A stretch of 64,000 nucleotides of DNA from Bromus sterilis (GCA_950022295.1 OX465600.1:308770031-308834030), one strand, 5' to 3'. Shown: positions 46,137-58,444, numbered from the stretch's first letter. Numbers and translations are program-made. The notes: generated by a model not told the origin, from the sequence alone.

Positions 46137-47040
46137 AGATATCACAATCCACAAACAAATCACGCAAACCATATTTTTCCTGCAGTAGTAGTTTCCGAGA
46201 GATATTATGAAATTTCACAAATCACACAGTTGACATTATTTCACAAATAAAAAAGTTGACTTGATTCCACATATGGAAATATCACAAAGTAATGAAAGAC
46301 ACTACTCAGCTATGTAAATTCTAAGATAGGGCCTCACATGTTGGCCAGTGCAAATAAAGAAGGGAATAACACTACAAATTCTTCAAAGGAGAATGAAAAA
46401 CACACATATCACCACCACATCGTTAGATGCGAAGAACCGGGGGAGGTTGTCCATTTGGGGAAGAAACTCATCCGGTGGGAAAAGGAACTCATCCAATTGA
46501 TAATGCACCAACACCTCACCTGTGGCATCCAAGGGGATGACGAGATCCATCGGCCATGGGCTCATCTCCATCCTGCTCATCGGCCATAAGAGGGTCGGGT
46601 CGGGGTTGTGCTGGGCGGCTTCGAGGAGAACAACAAGGACCAAGACAATCATGGTGTGATGTTCGTCTCGAGTGGATCCTCGGTGTGGTTGTGCCGTGAA
46701 GGTGGGTTCAACATTGACTAGCATTGCGGAGCTCCTCTTTGTTTGACTACGGATCTTACCAGAGAGAGAGAGAGAGAGAGAGATAGAGAGAGAGGAGAAA
46801 TAGCGTGGGGAAGGTTGGTCCAGCAATGACTACTGTTTCCACTTTATATTGAAATAAATGCTAATCATCCCACCAATCTAAAAGTAGAAACACGTGGTTA
46901 ATTTGACTCTATGTGTTGGTTTAATTAGAATCACCAAATTCACCCCTAGTCTAGGCGGTCAACTACACGAGTATACCTAGAACAAGTTGACTACCTTGGA
47001 CGCAAAGGCTCGTAGGAAGATGGTGTGTAAAAATGGAGAC
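46137..47040. repeat. B1 block, copy 5
   Basis: C is shortened by the deletion at its left edge. B core 46350-46800 and D follow. The minus-strand frame at 46383-46826 has 147 codons. It shares the variants gggaataacac and agtggatcctcgg with copies 6 and (partly) 7, grouping these as one late lineage. Confidence 0.8.
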
Positions 47041-48249
47041 CAATTATATTTATTACATGTTCATAATCGTATGATTCTTCTGAAAATACCCATCTTGATG
47101 TTAGAGAGATTTCCCGTATTGAGCTTCATATTTACACACAAGCTCTATTAGAATTTGGGATCCTTGCCTTCTTGGGGGGGGGGGATATTGAAGTGCGTGT
47201 TTTAGACATTTTAAGGTTTGGATTTTACAAATATAATAAAGGATGGAAAGAAAAACGACTGTTACTACTTGGGAATAAGGAGATTCTGGTGAAAGTTGTT
47301 TCCCAAATCATCCATATGTGTATGCCCATGTAGGTCTTCGGAATCTTGAAGGGGACATGCAAGGGTGTGGATTTTCTTATTTTATCATTTGGAGGGAGAT
47401 CATGAAAAATGTTGAAAACATATTAAAAAGAATTTTATATTAATAGAATATTCATGTGCTTTAAAAATATTCTTATGACATTAAAAATGTCAATATAATG
47501 TAAACAATATTAGCATAGTTATAACAACTATTTTGCATAATTCATAAAAATGTTTTGACATGTATTTGATAAATGTTTAACACATATTTTTTAAAAGACA
47601 TGGATTTGGAGAAAATTCATCTCATATTTCAAAAAACTATGTAAGAAAATCTTCTGTATGTACACCATAAATCTGCAATGTGTATGATAAAAATACACAT
47701 CAAAACATTTGATAAATGTTAAACATGTATATAATGTTACTTTTTTTAGTGGATATAAATGTTATTGGTCTATAGAATAAGTGTAGAAACGTGTTGAAGG
47801 CGACAAAAGAAAAAGGTAAAAAATAAGGAAATAAATGTAGAAAAACAAAGAAGAAAACCCTTTGAAAACCGACATAAAAATAACATTGAATCGACACAAC
47901 AACAACAAAAAGAAATACGAAAAAATCCACTAAAAGCACAGAAAACCACAAGGAAAACGAACTTGAAAATGCACAAAGAAAAAAGCCGCCCTAGAAAATT
48001 GCTACCTTAAAGCATCTACAACCAGTTCCCTCAAATCATTTTCGAACGTCTGGGCAAACAATTGGACATCTAGTACCATATTAAGGGCAACGATACCATC
48101 TATCAGACTTTTATCAACACTCTTCAGTGAAGAGACACGAGATATTCAATCATCGTCATTCTTATTTGTGAAACAATCAAAAAAGCATTTGGTGTTATCA
48201 AAATGAAATGGCGAATTCTTCAAGGTATACCATGGTACAAACCGAAGAT
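47041..48249 (+). repeat. E spacer, copy 5, with LINE fossil and the 1.7 kb deletion
   Basis: LINE fossil at about 47090-47405 with a G-run of 10. The deletion junction gggcaaacaattggacatc is at 48061/48062. The remaining Harbinger tail runs to 48249. Confidence 0.75.
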
Positions 48250-49370
48250 CCAAAATTTGTGAGAACATTATATTTCAAAATTTTCAAACATGGTATTTTA
48301 ATTGTAGTGGATTTTCAATAGTTTCCAAATATTTTTTCAATTTACTAACTATTTTAGTAGTTTTACTAATTGATAGACGAATATTATAAAAATTTGAAGC
48401 ATGTCACTTGTTTTAGAGGCAATTGTTTATATAAACAGTTAAGTCAATTTTAATCATTTTCACATATCACAATCCATAAACAAATCACCAAACCACAAAC
48501 CATATTTTGCCCGCAGTAGTAGTTTCTGAGAGATATTATCAAATTTCACAAATCACAAAGTTGACTTTATTTCACAAATCAAAAAAGTGTACTTTATTCC
48601 ACATACAGAACATATCAGAAAGTAATGTAATACACTAGTCAACTATCTAAATTCTAACATAGGGCCTCACATGTTGTGGCCGGTGAAAATAAAGAAGGGA
48701 GGAACACTACAAATTCTTCAAAGGAAAATGAAAATCACACATATCACCACCACATCGGTAGATGCGAAGAACCGGGGGAGGTCATCCATTTGGGGAAGAA
48801 GCTCATCCGGTGGGAAAAGAAACTCATCCAATGGATAATGCACCAACACCTCACCCGTGGCATCCAAGGGGATGACGAGATCCATCGGCCATGGGCTCAT
48901 CTCCATCCTGCTCATCGGCCATAACAGGGACGGGTCAGGGCTGTGTTGGGCGGCTTGGAGGAGAACAACAAGGAAGAAAACAACCATGGTGTGGTGGTCG
49001 TCTCGAGCGGTTCCTCGGTGTGGTTGTGCCGTAAGGGTGACGAATGTGGGTTCAACAATGACTACTGTTGCGGAGCTCCTGCTTGCTCGACTACGGATCT
49101 TACCGGAGAGAGAGAGAGAGAGAGAGAGGAGATATAGGGAGGGGAAGGTGGGTCCAACAATAACTACCATTTCTATTTTTTATTGAAATAAATGCTAATC
49201 ATCCCACCAATCTCTAAGTAGAAACACGTGGTTAATTTGACTAAATTGGTTTTATTAGAATCACCAAATTGACCGCTAGTGTACGCTCTTAACTACATGA
49301 GTATCGCTAGAACAAGTTGACTACCTTACATGCAAAGGCTAGTAGGAAGAGGGTGTGTAAAACTGGAGAA
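48250..49370. repeat. B2 block, copy 5
   Basis: Complete C-B-D. The minus-strand frame of 150 codons is at 48718-49170, and a pure (GA)n tract is at 49106-49129. Very similar to copy 4 at an offset of about 4.04 kb. Confidence 0.8.
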
Positions 49371-50529
49371 AGAAATATATTTATTAATGTATATGTGTAG
49401 AATTTAAATTAATGTATGGGCATTTATACACTCAATTGCATCCATCAATTACTTGATGCCGTTCTGAGATACGTATCTGTAAAAATTAATGTATGCCATT
49501 TATAACAAGATATTCCAAGATTAATGCCGGTGCATATGCATTCATGTATGAACCCACTTTTTTTTAACATTAAAGGCACTTCATTAAAATATAGCAGTAC
49601 AACACAACTTAAAAAAGATCCGAAATAAAACATAGAGATACAACCAAGTCCCTGGACTTCTGCAAGAACGACCCTCGATAGAAAATAAGAACGCGATCGG
49701 GTCCATCTTCTTCTCTTTGGATACTCCTCGCTGGCGCCAGGGAACGGGCCACTTGGTTCGACGAGGGAGCCACCACCCATGACTACCTGAAGGAAGAAGC
49801 ACTGCCTCACTCATTGCAATACAAATCGGCTGCCTTTCAGCCAAAAAATGCAGCAGCTCGGGGTCGTCTTCATGGACGCCATGAGAATTACTGCTATAAA
49901 CTCGTAATTCGAATGCACCAAGAACATCTAAATGCCTAGAGGGGAAGAAGGACCACCAAAGTACCTCTTTCCTTCATGGAACTTGAGCCAAAATTGCAGC
50001 AGAGCAAGGACAAGTTCGAATCACCACCCAAATCAGAACAAATCGGGTGAAACTTGCTCCATCCCTGCAAACTGCCACCATGACGGCCACAATAGGAGCA
50101 AAAGGTCACCAGATCAACCCCACCAGGAGCAGCAAAGCGCATCTAAGCGCGGGAATCACCAGATCATTCAACTTCTCTTCTTCTCCACCATGAAGACGAA
50201 GACGAAATCAAACCTGGAGAACACATAGCACAACCTATCCTAGAAGCAACCAGAAGATTTAGATAAAGAATTGATGTGAAAGTCCTTCTAGAATTTTAGT
50301 GAACCATAGTAAGCGATTTATCACTAGCAATGTAGGTTAGTATGGAGTATTCTGTTTCTCTCCTAGAAATATTACATTTTTTTATTTTTTAGAAACACCA
50401 AATAATATACTTATAATATCTCTTAAACATAAAAATAATAATTCAAAGACCTTCCAAAAAAATGAAAATAATTATCTGAGTGACTATTTTCCAAAGAAAA
50501 AAGTCCTAAATTAACATATTTTAGTAATT
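49371..50529 (-). repeat. Array spacer A, copy 6
   Basis: The T-run is at 49558-49565. The minus-strand frame is split into 49584-49844 and 49936-50142. The full-length right portion (50170-50529) shows what copy 5 has lost. Confidence 0.6.
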
Positions 50530-51480
50530 TAAGAAATTTGTGAGAACATTATATTTCAAAAATTTCAAACATGGTATTTTAATTGTATTGACTTTTCAAT
50601 AGTTTCCATTTTTTAATTTACGAACTATTTCAGTAGTTTTACTAATTTGATAAACGGATATTATAAAAATTTCAAGCATCTATCTTGTTTTAGAAGCAAT
50701 TTTTTAGATAAACAATTAAGTTAATTCTAATCGATTTCACATATCACAATCCACAAACAAATCACGCAAACCATATTTTGCCTGCAGTAGTAGTTTCCGA
50801 GAGATATTATGAAATTTCACAAATCACATAGTTGAAATTATTTCACAAATAAAAAAGTTGACTTGATTCCACATATGGAAATATCACAAAGTAATGAAAG
50901 ACACTACTCAGCTATGTAAATTCTAAGATAGGGCCTCACATGTTGGCCAGTGCAAATAAAGAAGGGAATAACATTACAAATTCTTCAAAGGAGAATGAAA
51001 AACACACATATCACCACCACATCGTTAGATGCGAAGAACCGGGGGAGGTTGTCCATTTGGGGAAGAAACTCATCCGGTGGGAAAAGGAACTCATCCAATG
51101 GATAATGCACCAACACCTCACTTGTGGCATCCAAGGGGATGACGAGCTCCATCGGCCATGGGCTCATCTCCATCCTGCTCATCGGCCATAAGAGGGTCGG
51201 GTCGGGGTTGTGCTGGGCGGCTTCGAGGAGAACAACAAGGACCAAGACAATCATGGTGTGGTGTTCGTCTCGAGTGGATCCTCGGTGTGGTTGTGCCGTG
51301 AAGGTGGGTTCAACAATGACTAGCGTTGCGGAGCTCCTCTTTGTTTCACTACGGATCTTACCAGAGAGAGAGAGAGAGAGAGAGGAGAAATAGGGTTGGG
51401 AAGGTTGGTCCAGCAATGACTATTGTTTCCACTTTTTATTGAAATAAATGCTAATCATCCCACCAATCTAAAAGTAGAAA
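50530..51480. repeat. B1 block, copy 6, with D truncated
   Basis: C and B core are complete and the minus-strand frame is at 50985-51416 (143 codons). D stops at aaagtagaaa (51480) and joins the E spacer at atacccatc, removing about 195 bp relative to copy 5. The base run gaaa is shared by both sides of the junction. Confidence 0.8.
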
Positions 51481-52639
51481 ATACCCATCTTGATGTTAGA
51501 GAGATTTCCCGTATTGATCTTCATATTTGCACACAAGCTCTAATAGAATTTGGGATCCTTGCCTTCTTGGGGGGGGGGGAGATTGAAATGCGTGTTTTAG
51601 ACATTTTAAGGATTGGAATTTACAAATATAATAAAGGATGGAAAGAAAAACGACTGTTACTACTTGGGAATAAGGAGATTCTGGTGAAAGTTGTTTCCCA
51701 AATCATCCATATGTGTATGCCCATGTAGGTCTTTGGAATCTTGAAGGGGACATGCAAGGGTGTGGATTTTCTTATTTTATCATTTGGAGGGAGATCACGA
51801 AAAATGTTGAAAACATATTAAAAAGAATTTTATATTAATAGAATATTCATGTGCATTAAAAATATTCTTATGACATTAAAAATGTCAATATAATGTAAAC
51901 AATATTAGCATAGTTATAAAAAATATTTTGCATAATTCATAAAAAAAAATTGACATGTATTTGATAAATGTTTAACACATATTTTTTAAAAGACATGGAT
52001 TTGGAGAAAATTCATCTCATATTTGAAAAAACTATGTAAGAAAATCTTCTGTATGTACACCATAAATCTGCAATGTGTATGATAAAAATACACATCAAAA
52101 CATTTGATAAATGTTAAACGTGTATATAATGTTACTTTTTTAGTGGATAAAAATGTTATATGTCTATAGAATAAGTGTAGACACGTGTTGAAGGCGACAA
52201 AAGAAAAAGGTAAAAAGTAAGGAAATAAATGAAGAAAAACAAAGAAGAAAACCCTTTGAAAACCGACATAAAAAACATTGAATCGACACAACAACAATAA
52301 AAATACGAAAAAATCCACTAAAAGCACAGAAAACCACAAGGAAAACGAACTCGAAAATGCACAAAGAAAAAAGCCGCCCGAGAAAATTGCTCCCTTAAAG
52401 CATCTACAACCAGATCCCTCAAATCATTTTCGAACGTCCTGGCAAACAATTGGACATATAGTACCATATTAAGGGCAACGATACCATCTATCAGACTTTT
52501 ATCAACACTCTTCAGTGAAGAGACACGAGATATTCAATCATCATCATTCTTCTTTGTGAAACAATCAAAAGAGCATTTGGTGTTATCAAAATGAAACGGC
52601 GAATTCTTCAAGGTATACCATGGTACAAACTGAAGATCC
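51481..52639 (+). repeat. E spacer, copy 6, with LINE fossil and the 1.7 kb deletion
   Basis: The LINE fossil is readable for about 75 codons in one frame (51423-51728: GGGEIEMRVLDILRIGIYKY and GNKEILVKVVSQII). The deletion junction ggcaaacaattggacat lies at 52449/52450. Confidence 0.75.
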
Positions 52640-53750
52640 AAAATTTGTGAGAACATTATATTTCAAAATTTTCAAACATGGTATTTTAATTGTAGTGGCT
52701 TTTCAATAGTTTCCAAATATTTTTTCAATTTACTAACTATTTCAGTAGTTTTACTAATTGATAGACGAATATTATAAAATTTTGAAGCATGTCACTTGTT
52801 TTAGAGGCAATTATTTATATAAACAATTAAGTCAATTTTAATCATTTTCACATATCACAATCCAGAAACAAATCACCAAACCAAAAACCATATTTTTCCC
52901 GCAATAGTAGTTTCTGAGAGATATTATCAAATTTTACAAATCACAAAGTTGACTTTATTTCACAAATCAAAAAAGTTGACTTTATTCCACATACGGAGCA
53001 TATCAGAATGTAATGAAAGACAGTAGTCAACTATCTAAATTCTAAGATAGGGCCTCACATGTTGTGGACGGTGAAAATAAAGAAGGGAGGAACACTACAA
53101 ATTCTTCAAAGGAGAATGAAAATCACATATATCACCACCACATCGGTAGATGCGAAGAACCGGGGGAGGTCATCCATTTGGGGAAGAAGCTCATCCGGTG
53201 GGAAAAGAAACTCATCCGATGGATAATGCACCAACACCTCACCCGCGGCATCCAAGGGGATGAGGAGATACATCGGCCATGGGCTCATCTCCATCCTGCT
53301 CATCGGCCATAACAGGGACGGGTCATGGCTGTGTAGGGCGGCTTGGAGGAGAACAACGAGGAAGAAAACAACCATGGTGTGGTGGTCGTCTCGAGCGGTT
53401 CCTCGGTGTGGTTGTGCCGTCAGGGTGAGGAAGGTGGGTTCAACAATGACTACTGTTGCGGAGATCCTGTTTGCTCGACTACAAATCTTACCGGAGAGAG
53501 AGAGAGAGAGAGCAGATATAGGGAGGGGAAGGTGGGTCCAGCAATAACTACCATTTCTATTTTTTATTGAAATAAATGCTAATCATCCCACCAATCTCTA
53601 AGTAGTAACACGTGGTTAATTTGACTAAATTGGTTTTATTAGAATAACAAAATTGACCCCTAGTCTACGCTCTTAACTACACGAGTATCACTAGAACAAG
53701 TTGACTACCTTACATGCAAAGGCTCGTAGGAAGATGGTGTGTAAAAATGG
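52640..53750. repeat. B2 block, copy 6
   Basis: Complete C-B-D. The minus-strand frame is shortened (53106-53375) by a substitution that creates a stop. The short (GA)n tract is at 53494-53512. Confidence 0.8.
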
Positions 53751-54869
53751 AGAAAGAAATATATTTATTAATGTATATGTGTAGAATTTAAATTAATGTA
53801 TGGGCATTTATACACTCAATTGCATCCATCAATTACTTGATGCCGTTCTGAGATACGTATCTTTAAAAATTAATGTACGCCATTTATATCAAGATATTCC
53901 AAGATTAATGCCGGTGCATATGCATTCATGTATGAACACACTTTTTTTAACATTAAAGACACTTCATTAAAATATAGCAGTACAGCACAACTTACAAAAG
54001 ATCTGAAATAAAACATAGAGATACAACCAAGTCCCTAGACTTTTGCAAGAACGACCCTCGATAGAAAATAAGAACGCGATCGGGTCCATCTTCTACTCTT
54101 TGGATACTCCTCGCCGGCGCCAGGGAACGGTCCACTTGGTCCGACGAGGGAGCCACCATCCGTGCCTACCTGAAGGAAGAAGCACTGCCTCACTCATTGC
54201 CATACAAATCGGCTGCCTTTCAGCCAAAAAATGCAGGAGCTCAGGGTCGTCTTCATGGACGCCATGAGAATTACTTCTATAAACTCGTAATTCGACTGAA
54301 GCAAGAACATCTAAATTCCCAGAGGGGAAGAAGGACCACCAATGTACCTCTTTCCTTCATGGAACTTGAGCCAAAATTGCAGCAGAGCAAGGACAAGTTC
54401 GAATCACCACCCAAAGCAGAACAAATCGGCTGAAACTTGCTCCATCCCTGCAAACTGCCACCATGACGGCCACAATAGGAGCAAAAGGTCACCAGATTAA
54501 CCACACCAGGAGCTGCAAATCGCATCTAAGCGCAGGAATCACCAGATCCTTCAACTTCTCTTCTTCTCCACCATGAAGATGAAGACGAAATCAAACCTGG
54601 AGAACATATAGCACAACCTCTCCTAGCAGCAACCAGAAGATTTAAATAAAGAATTGATGTGAAAGTCCTTCTAGACTTTTAGTATGGAGTATTGTGTTTC
54701 TCTCCTTGAAAAATTACGTTTTTTTTAGAAACACCAAATAATATACTTATAATATCTCTTAAACATAAAAATAATAATTCAAAGACCTTCCAAAAAATGA
54801 AAATAATTATCTGAGTGACTATTTTCCTAATAAATAAGTTCTAAATTAACATATTTTAGTAATTTTATA
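53751..54869 (-). repeat. Array spacer A, copy 7
   Basis: The T-run is at 53942-53948. The minus frame is interrupted. Near 54680 about 50 bp are missing (ttttagtatggagtattg joins directly), a deletion private to this copy. Confidence 0.6.
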
Positions 54870-55970
54870 AATTTGTTAGAACATTATATTTCAAAAATTT
54901 CAAACATGGTATTTTAATTGTATTGACTTTTCAATAGTTTCCATTTTTTAATTTACTAACTATTTCAGTAGTTTTATAATTTGATAAACGAATATTATAA
55001 AAATTTCAAGCATGTCACTTGTTTTAGAGGCAATTTTTTATATAAACAATTAAGTTAATTTTAATCATTTTCACATATCACAATCCACAAACAAATCATG
55101 CAAACCATATTTTGCCCGCAGTAGTAGTTTCCGAGAGATATTATGAAATTTCACAAATCACAAAGTTGACTTTATTTCACAAATAAAAAATGTTGACTTT
55201 ATTCCATATATGGAAATATCACAATGTAATGAAAGACACTACTCAGCAATGTAAATTCTAAGATAGGGCCTCACATGTTGGCCAGTGCAAATAAAGAAGG
55301 GAGGAACACTACTAATTCTTCAAAGGAGAATGAAAATCACACATATCACCACCACACCGGTAGATGCGAAGAACCGGGGGAGGTTGTTCATTTGAGGAAG
55401 AAACTCATCCGGTGGGAAAAGGAACTCATCCAATGGATAATGCACCAACACCTCACCCGTGGCATCCAAGGGGATGACGAGATCCGTCGGCCATGGGCTC
55501 ATCTCTATCTTGCTCATCGGCCATAAGATGGACGGTTCGGGGTTGTGCTGGGCAGCTTCGAGGAGAACAACGAGGACCAAGACAATCATGGTGTCGTGTT
55601 CGTCTCGAGTGGATCCTTGGTGTGGTTGTGCCGTGAAGGTGGGTTCAACAATGACTAGCGTTGCGGAGCTCCTCTTTGTTTGACTACGGATCTTACCAGA
55701 GACAGAGAGAGAGAGAGAGGAGAAATAGGGTGGGTAAGGTTGGTCCAGCAATGACTATTGTTTCCACTTTTTATTGAAATAAATGCTAATCATCCCACCA
55801 ATCTCAAATTAGAAACACGTGGTTAATTTGACTCTATATATTGGTTTAATTAGAATCACCAAATTCACCCCTAGTCTAGGCGGTCAACTACACGAGTATA
55901 CCTAGAACAAGTTGACTACCTTGGACGCAAAGGCTCGTAGGAAGATGGTGTGTAAAAATGGAGACAAATT
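54870..55970. repeat. B1 block, copy 7
   Basis: Complete block. The minus-strand frame at 55320-55751 has 143 codons with LDEFLFPPDEFLPQMNNLP. (GA)n at 55701-55720. Confidence 0.8.
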
Positions 55971-56929
55971 ATATTTATTACATGTTCATAATTGTATGAT
56001 TCTTATGAAAATACCCATCCTTATGTTAGAGAGATTTCCTGTATTGAGCTTCATATTTACACACAAGCTCTATTAGAATTTGGGATCCTTGCCTTCTTGG
56101 GGGGAGATTGAAGTGAGTGTTTTCGACATTTTAAGGATTGGATTTTACAAATATAATAAAGGATGGAAAGAAAAACGACTATTACTACGTGGGAATAAGG
56201 AGATTCTGGTGAAAGTTGTTTCCCAAATCATCCATATGTGTATGCCCATGTAGGTCTTCGGAATCTTGAAGGGGACATGCAAGGGTGTGGATTTTCTTAT
56301 TTTATCATTTGGAGGGAGATCATGAAAAATGTTGAAAACATATTAAAAAGAATTTTATATTAATAGAATATTCATGTGCTTTTAAAATATTCTTATGACA
56401 TTAAAAATGTCAATATAATGTAAACAATATTAGCATACTTATAACAAATCTTTTGCATCATTCATAAAAATGTTTTGACATGTATTTGATAAATGTTTAA
56501 CACATATTTTTTAAAAGACATGGATTTGGAGAAAGTTCTTCTCATATTTGAAAAAACTGTGTAAGAAAATTTTCTGTATGTACACCATAAATCTACAATG
56601 TGTATGATAAAAATACACATCAAAACATTTGATAAATGTTAAAAATTTATATAATGTTACTTTTTTAGTGGATAAAAAATGTTATTGGTCTATAGAATAA
56701 GTGTAGACAGGTATTGAAGGTGACAAAAGAAAAAGGTAAATAATAAGGAAATAAATGAAGAAACACAAAGAAGAAAACCCTTTGAAAACCGACATACAAA
56801 AACCCATTGAAATCGACACAACAACAAAAAAGAAATACGAAAAAATCCACTAAAAGCACAGAAAAGCACAAGGAAAACAAACTTGAAAATGCACAAAGAA
56901 AAAAGCCGCCCTAGAAAATTGCTCCCTTA
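55971..56929 (+). repeat. E spacer, copy 7, with LINE fossil (long form)
   Basis: LINE fossil at about 56020-56330 with the shortest G-run (6 G, ttggggggag). Unlike copies 4-6, this spacer keeps the complete MITE and Harbinger start downstream. Confidence 0.7.
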
Positions 56930-57365
56930 AAGCATCTACAACCAGTTCCCTCAAATCATATTCAAACATCCGGGAAAACAACATGGTCACTATCCGAACA
57001 AGTGAGAATTTTTTTTCGACCTAATCAAATCCCCCGCTTCATCCCTGTTTGTCCAAGCTATGTAGACTGTCATACCCAACCTCTATATAGGTCGGATATG
57101 AAGGCGTCAGGGAGTGTGCGAGCAGTCTGCCATGTTGGATTTGGCCCATCCAGAAAAAATTTCTCTCTTTAATTATTCCTTCTCTTTTTTCTCCTTTATC
57201 ATCCACAACTGTCATATGTATGTAATCGAACAAATAAGGAAAAAGTGGGGAGCATGGTTGCATGCATGAACAACCATGGGCTAAAGTAGGCACACCTGGA
57301 CACTGATCGCACACATCCACAGACGTTTGTGGGGAAAATCATTTCCATTGTGGTTGTACATGCCC
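56930..57365. mobile_element. Tourist/Harbinger-like MITE, copy 4
   Basis: 436 bp flanked by TTA (56927-56929 and 57366-57368). The ends are AAGCATCTACAACCA and inverted GGGCATGTACAACCA. It shows that the full-length unit persists to the right of the three deleted units. Confidence 0.65.
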
Positions 57366-57885
57366 TTAGGAAGCTGATTTGGTTTGCCATCAGGTGAAGT
57401 GTCACATCAGTTCTAAAAGTAAACGTACGCCATAGTAAAAAGAGAAAGGGAAACCTGAGGAAGGATGTAACTAGACAGAAAATTCGACACATGATGGACA
57501 TGGTGGCTTTGGATGGTTCTAAACCTAGGAGTGATGCACATTTCTATGCTTCCCATCTTTTAGTGGAAAAGAAATATCATGATATTTTATAACATTCAAA
57601 GATCACAAGCCTAGTGTGAGGTGTAGATGGCTATAGAAAACTTGGGAGCTCAACAATAAGTAGAACAACTATGTTTTAAATGCTTTGAGCCCAATTATTT
57701 GATTCAAAATTGAGAGGTTGTGATCTTATGTATCATTGGGAACTATGTTATTTTCTTTGAACATGTTATTTCCTCTCTCTTTGCAATGTTGTGAACCTAA
57801 CTATTGTTCTATGAAATTGTGTTGTATCGTGTGAACCTCTTATGTCCAAATTATTTGTTGGAAAGTATGCCGTTGCTAACATCTT
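57366..57885 (+). pseudogene. PIF/Harbinger element remnant, copy 4, cut by CACTA-2
   Basis: Contains the Myb/SANT-like remnant (57500-57660) and stops at gctaacatctt, where CACTA-2 begins. The transposase part would continue beyond the far end of CACTA-2, outside the window. Confidence 0.65.
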
Positions 57886-58105
57886 CACTAGTAGAAAATC
57901 GCTCATCAATACCGGTTTGAGAGGGCCTTTTGTACCGGTTAAGAAACCGGTACAAAAGGCCCGGTACAAAAGCCCCCCCCCTTTGGTACCGGTTCCTTGC
58001 GAACCGGTATTAAAGGGGCCTCCACGTGGGCGTCCAGGAGAGTGCGCAGGCCAAAGGAGCTTTGGTACCGGTTTGTAATACGAACCGGTACCAAAGGTTA
58101 ATTCA
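57886..58105. repeat. CACTA-2 left terminal and subterminal repeats
   Basis: The terminus is CACTAGTAGAAAATCG. Six or more gg(t/a)accggtt / aaccggta motifs alternate in orientation with the linker aaaggccc. Several pairs are perfect palindromes that can form stems. Confidence 0.85.
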
Positions 58106-58122
58106 GGGTTTAGGGTTTTAAG

Positions 58123-58218
58123 GAGGGGTTTAGGGGTATCGGACCGTTTCATATCGCGTCGATGCTTAGGGAGGGGTTTAGGGGTATCGGACCGTTTCAT
58201 ATCGCGTCGATGCGCCTG
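58123..58218. repeat. Two 48-bp tandem repeats
   Basis: gaggggtttaggggtatcgg ... cgcgtcgatgc occurs twice with a period of 48 bp and is identical apart from the last bases. It lies between the subterminal repeats and the 3' end of the second gene. Confidence 0.9.
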
Positions 58219-58444
58219 CTACGCGTTTGGGTTTAGGTAGTACATGAAAATAAAGGTGATGCATAGCAACTTGGTGCATATAATATAACACATGTAATTG
58301 CATAAGATCGCAAATTAAGTAGTACGTATGCATGAAGATCGATCTTCATGCATATATAGTGGTACTCTCCGAGGCATACTATCTATTACATGTAGCATAG
58401 TGGTACTCGATCTCCGAGTCAAACTATATGTTACATGTACATCT

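Larger units (their letters stand above)
1187..57885. repeat. Higher-order tandem array of alternating B1 and B2 blocks, interrupted by later transposons
   Basis: The same segments recur in fixed order over 56 kb. A block of about 1.1 kb (C-B-D) recurs 13 times in two diverged forms. B1 reads gctgggcggcttcgaggag with a short GGTGGG linker. B2 reads gttgggcggcttggaggag and has an extra AGGAAGG. B1 copies start near 2569, 7903, 14178, 31157, 46350, 50950 and 55285. B2 copies start near 5576, 11858, 28457, 44648, 48685 and 53072. They strictly alternate. Spacer E (with MITE and Harbinger) always follows B1 and spacer A always follows B2. Alternation of diverged monomers with fixed spacers shows that a two-block unit was amplified as a whole. 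The array is cut by a Helitron, two CACTA insertions and an LTR element, and its right end is cut by a third CACTA. Confidence 0.9.
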
